Source: Comamonas kerstersii
GTDB taxonomy: Bacteria; Pseudomonadota; Gammaproteobacteria; Burkholderiales; Burkholderiaceae_C
Reading direction: 5' to 3'
Length of the DNA stretch: 64,000 nt
Assembly: GCF_008801935.1 (NCBI RefSeq)
Contig: NZ_VZOT01000007.1
Location: 58,597-122,596 of the forward strand
Position numbers and translations under genes: made by a program. The notes beneath the pieces are model-generated. The model was not told where the DNA came from and did no database searches. It saw nothing but the letters and a program-made list of their open reading frames with translations. This document shows, piece after piece, positions 63,278 to 64,000 of this stretch. Each line of letters begins with the position of its first letter. Position 1 is the first letter of the stretch.

Positions 63278-64000
63278 TCATGCCGCCACCCTCCACGTCG
63301 TGTTCGCTGCCTCGCCGTCCCGCCAGCGCCGACTTTTGCACGCCAGCACCAGATCCTCGCCGCTGCGGCTGAACTTCACGTCCGCAGGCGCCACGCCTTC
63401 CTTGAAGCGCAAGGTATCGCTGTTGCCGGCGGTGGTGTCGCCATCGATCACCGTGTCTTGGCCGTCTCCACGACCAAAGAGATAGGTGTCGTCGCCGTTG
63501 GCGGCGATGGATGGCGTGGTATTGCGCTCGACCCGATAGCTGCCGTTCTCGTATATCCAGTTCCAGCCGGTGGAGCCGATCAAGAGATCATTGCCCGCAC
63601 CGCCATCGATCACGTCGTTACCGCCGTTACCGATCAGCGTGTCATTGCCCGCCTGGCCGGCGATCGCGTCCCCGGCGCTGGAGCCGTGGATCGCGTCGTC
63701 GCCCTCGGTGGCCTGGGCCACGGTGGCGCGCAGCGCGTCGTCGTGGCTCCACACCGTGCCGTCGTCGAAGACGTACTGGCCGACGCCGTTCTGGCCCCAC
63801 CAGTAGCCGCCGCGCGGCACGGACAGCGTCTCGCCCGTATCGACGATGGTGAAAACGAGGTTGTCTGAGTAATCCGCAGTGACGCGAATGTCCGCCGGGG
63901 TGAGGCCCAGCAAGCGCACGGTGTCGCGCTGCACGCCGTTCTCTGCGTAGTCGCTGATGGTGTCGTTGCCGTAGCCGCGCCCAAAGACGTAGGTGTCGGC
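63278..64000 (-). CDS. Second RTX gene, 3'-truncated, 5' end beyond window
   Basis: An open frame from the right edge to a stop at 63278. It is nearly identical to the first RTX gene: YVFGRGYGNDTISDYAENGV, ADIRVTADYSDNLVFTIVDT, NDVIDGGAGNDLLIGSTGWN. The alignment runs without gaps at an offset of 4143 bases (59200-59857 against 63343-64000) and ends abruptly at EDLVLA, followed by CKSRRWRDGEAANTTWRVAA. The C-terminal domains of the first gene are absent, so this copy probably cannot be secreted. It is a tandem paralogue or a rearranged duplicate. Confidence 0.85.
   Translation of the reverse strand, partial: ADTYVFGRGYGNDTISDYAENGVQRDTVRLLGLTPADIRVTADYSDNLVFTIVDTGETLSVPRGGYWWGQNGVGQYVFDDGTVWSHDDALRATVAQATEGDDAIHGSSAGDAIAGQAGNDTLIGNGGNDVIDGGAGNDLLIGSTGWNWIYENGSYRVERNTTPSIAANGDDTYLFGRGDGQDTVIDGDTTAGNSDTLRFKEGVAPADVKFSRSGEDLVLACKSRRWRDGEAANTTWRVAA

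Overview
The window reads as a GC-rich proteobacterial chromosome, most likely a betaproteobacterium of the Burkholderiales type. That placement is an inference from gene families and codon style, since no rRNA or intact tRNA gene is present. Almost everything in it is accessory DNA: a defence island, a tandem array of toxin-antitoxin modules bounded by att-like sites, an exopolysaccharide (cellulose) operon of visibly lower GC, a heat-resistance island, phage debris and a very large RTX locus.

Layout. 1-2639 (minus) is a wrecked mobile/defence junction: two ParB-like HTH genes, the C-terminal part of a large serine recombinase with an amber stop, and the 5' part of an SNF2 helicase fused to it. 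2635-3546 is a BrxR/CapW-like WYL regulator. 3704-10379 is a complete Wadjet (jetABCD) anti-plasmid operon, followed by a small Cys-rich gene and a uracil-DNA-glycosylase-like gene. 11740-20025 holds five copies of a tmRNA/tRNA-3'-end-like sequence that divide the DNA into four modules: ABM/GlxA-type regulator, AlpA-like plus Fic, AlpA-like plus HipBA, and HTH plus HigBA. These end at a frameshifted tyrosine integrase (20135-21288).

21431-35506 is a full cellulose operon transcribed leftward in the unusual order bcsB-Z-C-E-F-Q-A-G, including a 48-residue bcsF. Upstream are IS3- and IS256-type transposase scars and a phage lysis remnant (35600-36808). 36827-45244 is a shortened TLQC/LHR (transmissible locus of protein quality control) island: HTH gene, hsp20, clpK/clpG, psiE and degP look intact, while ftsH, the cardiolipin-synthase-like gene, thioredoxin, a PAS-EAL sensor and htpX have been cut and joined by internal deletions. 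45339-47060 contains an hsdR 3' fragment and an unrecognised gene, both frameshifted. 47046-48955 is a phage tail/lysis cassette with a pentanucleotide repeat.

48945-64000 is a leftward operon: membrane protein, a 3383-residue RTX protein, glycosyltransferase, HlyD-type adaptor and a truncated adenylate-forming enzyme. A second, nearly identical RTX gene enters from the right edge. The genes overlap by 4-16 bases, which suggests one secretion/modification unit.

Two themes recur. Many genes end at clean deletion joints that make chimeric reading frames, and several frameshifts sit at single homopolymers, where either decay or sequencing error is possible. No CRISPR array was seen.
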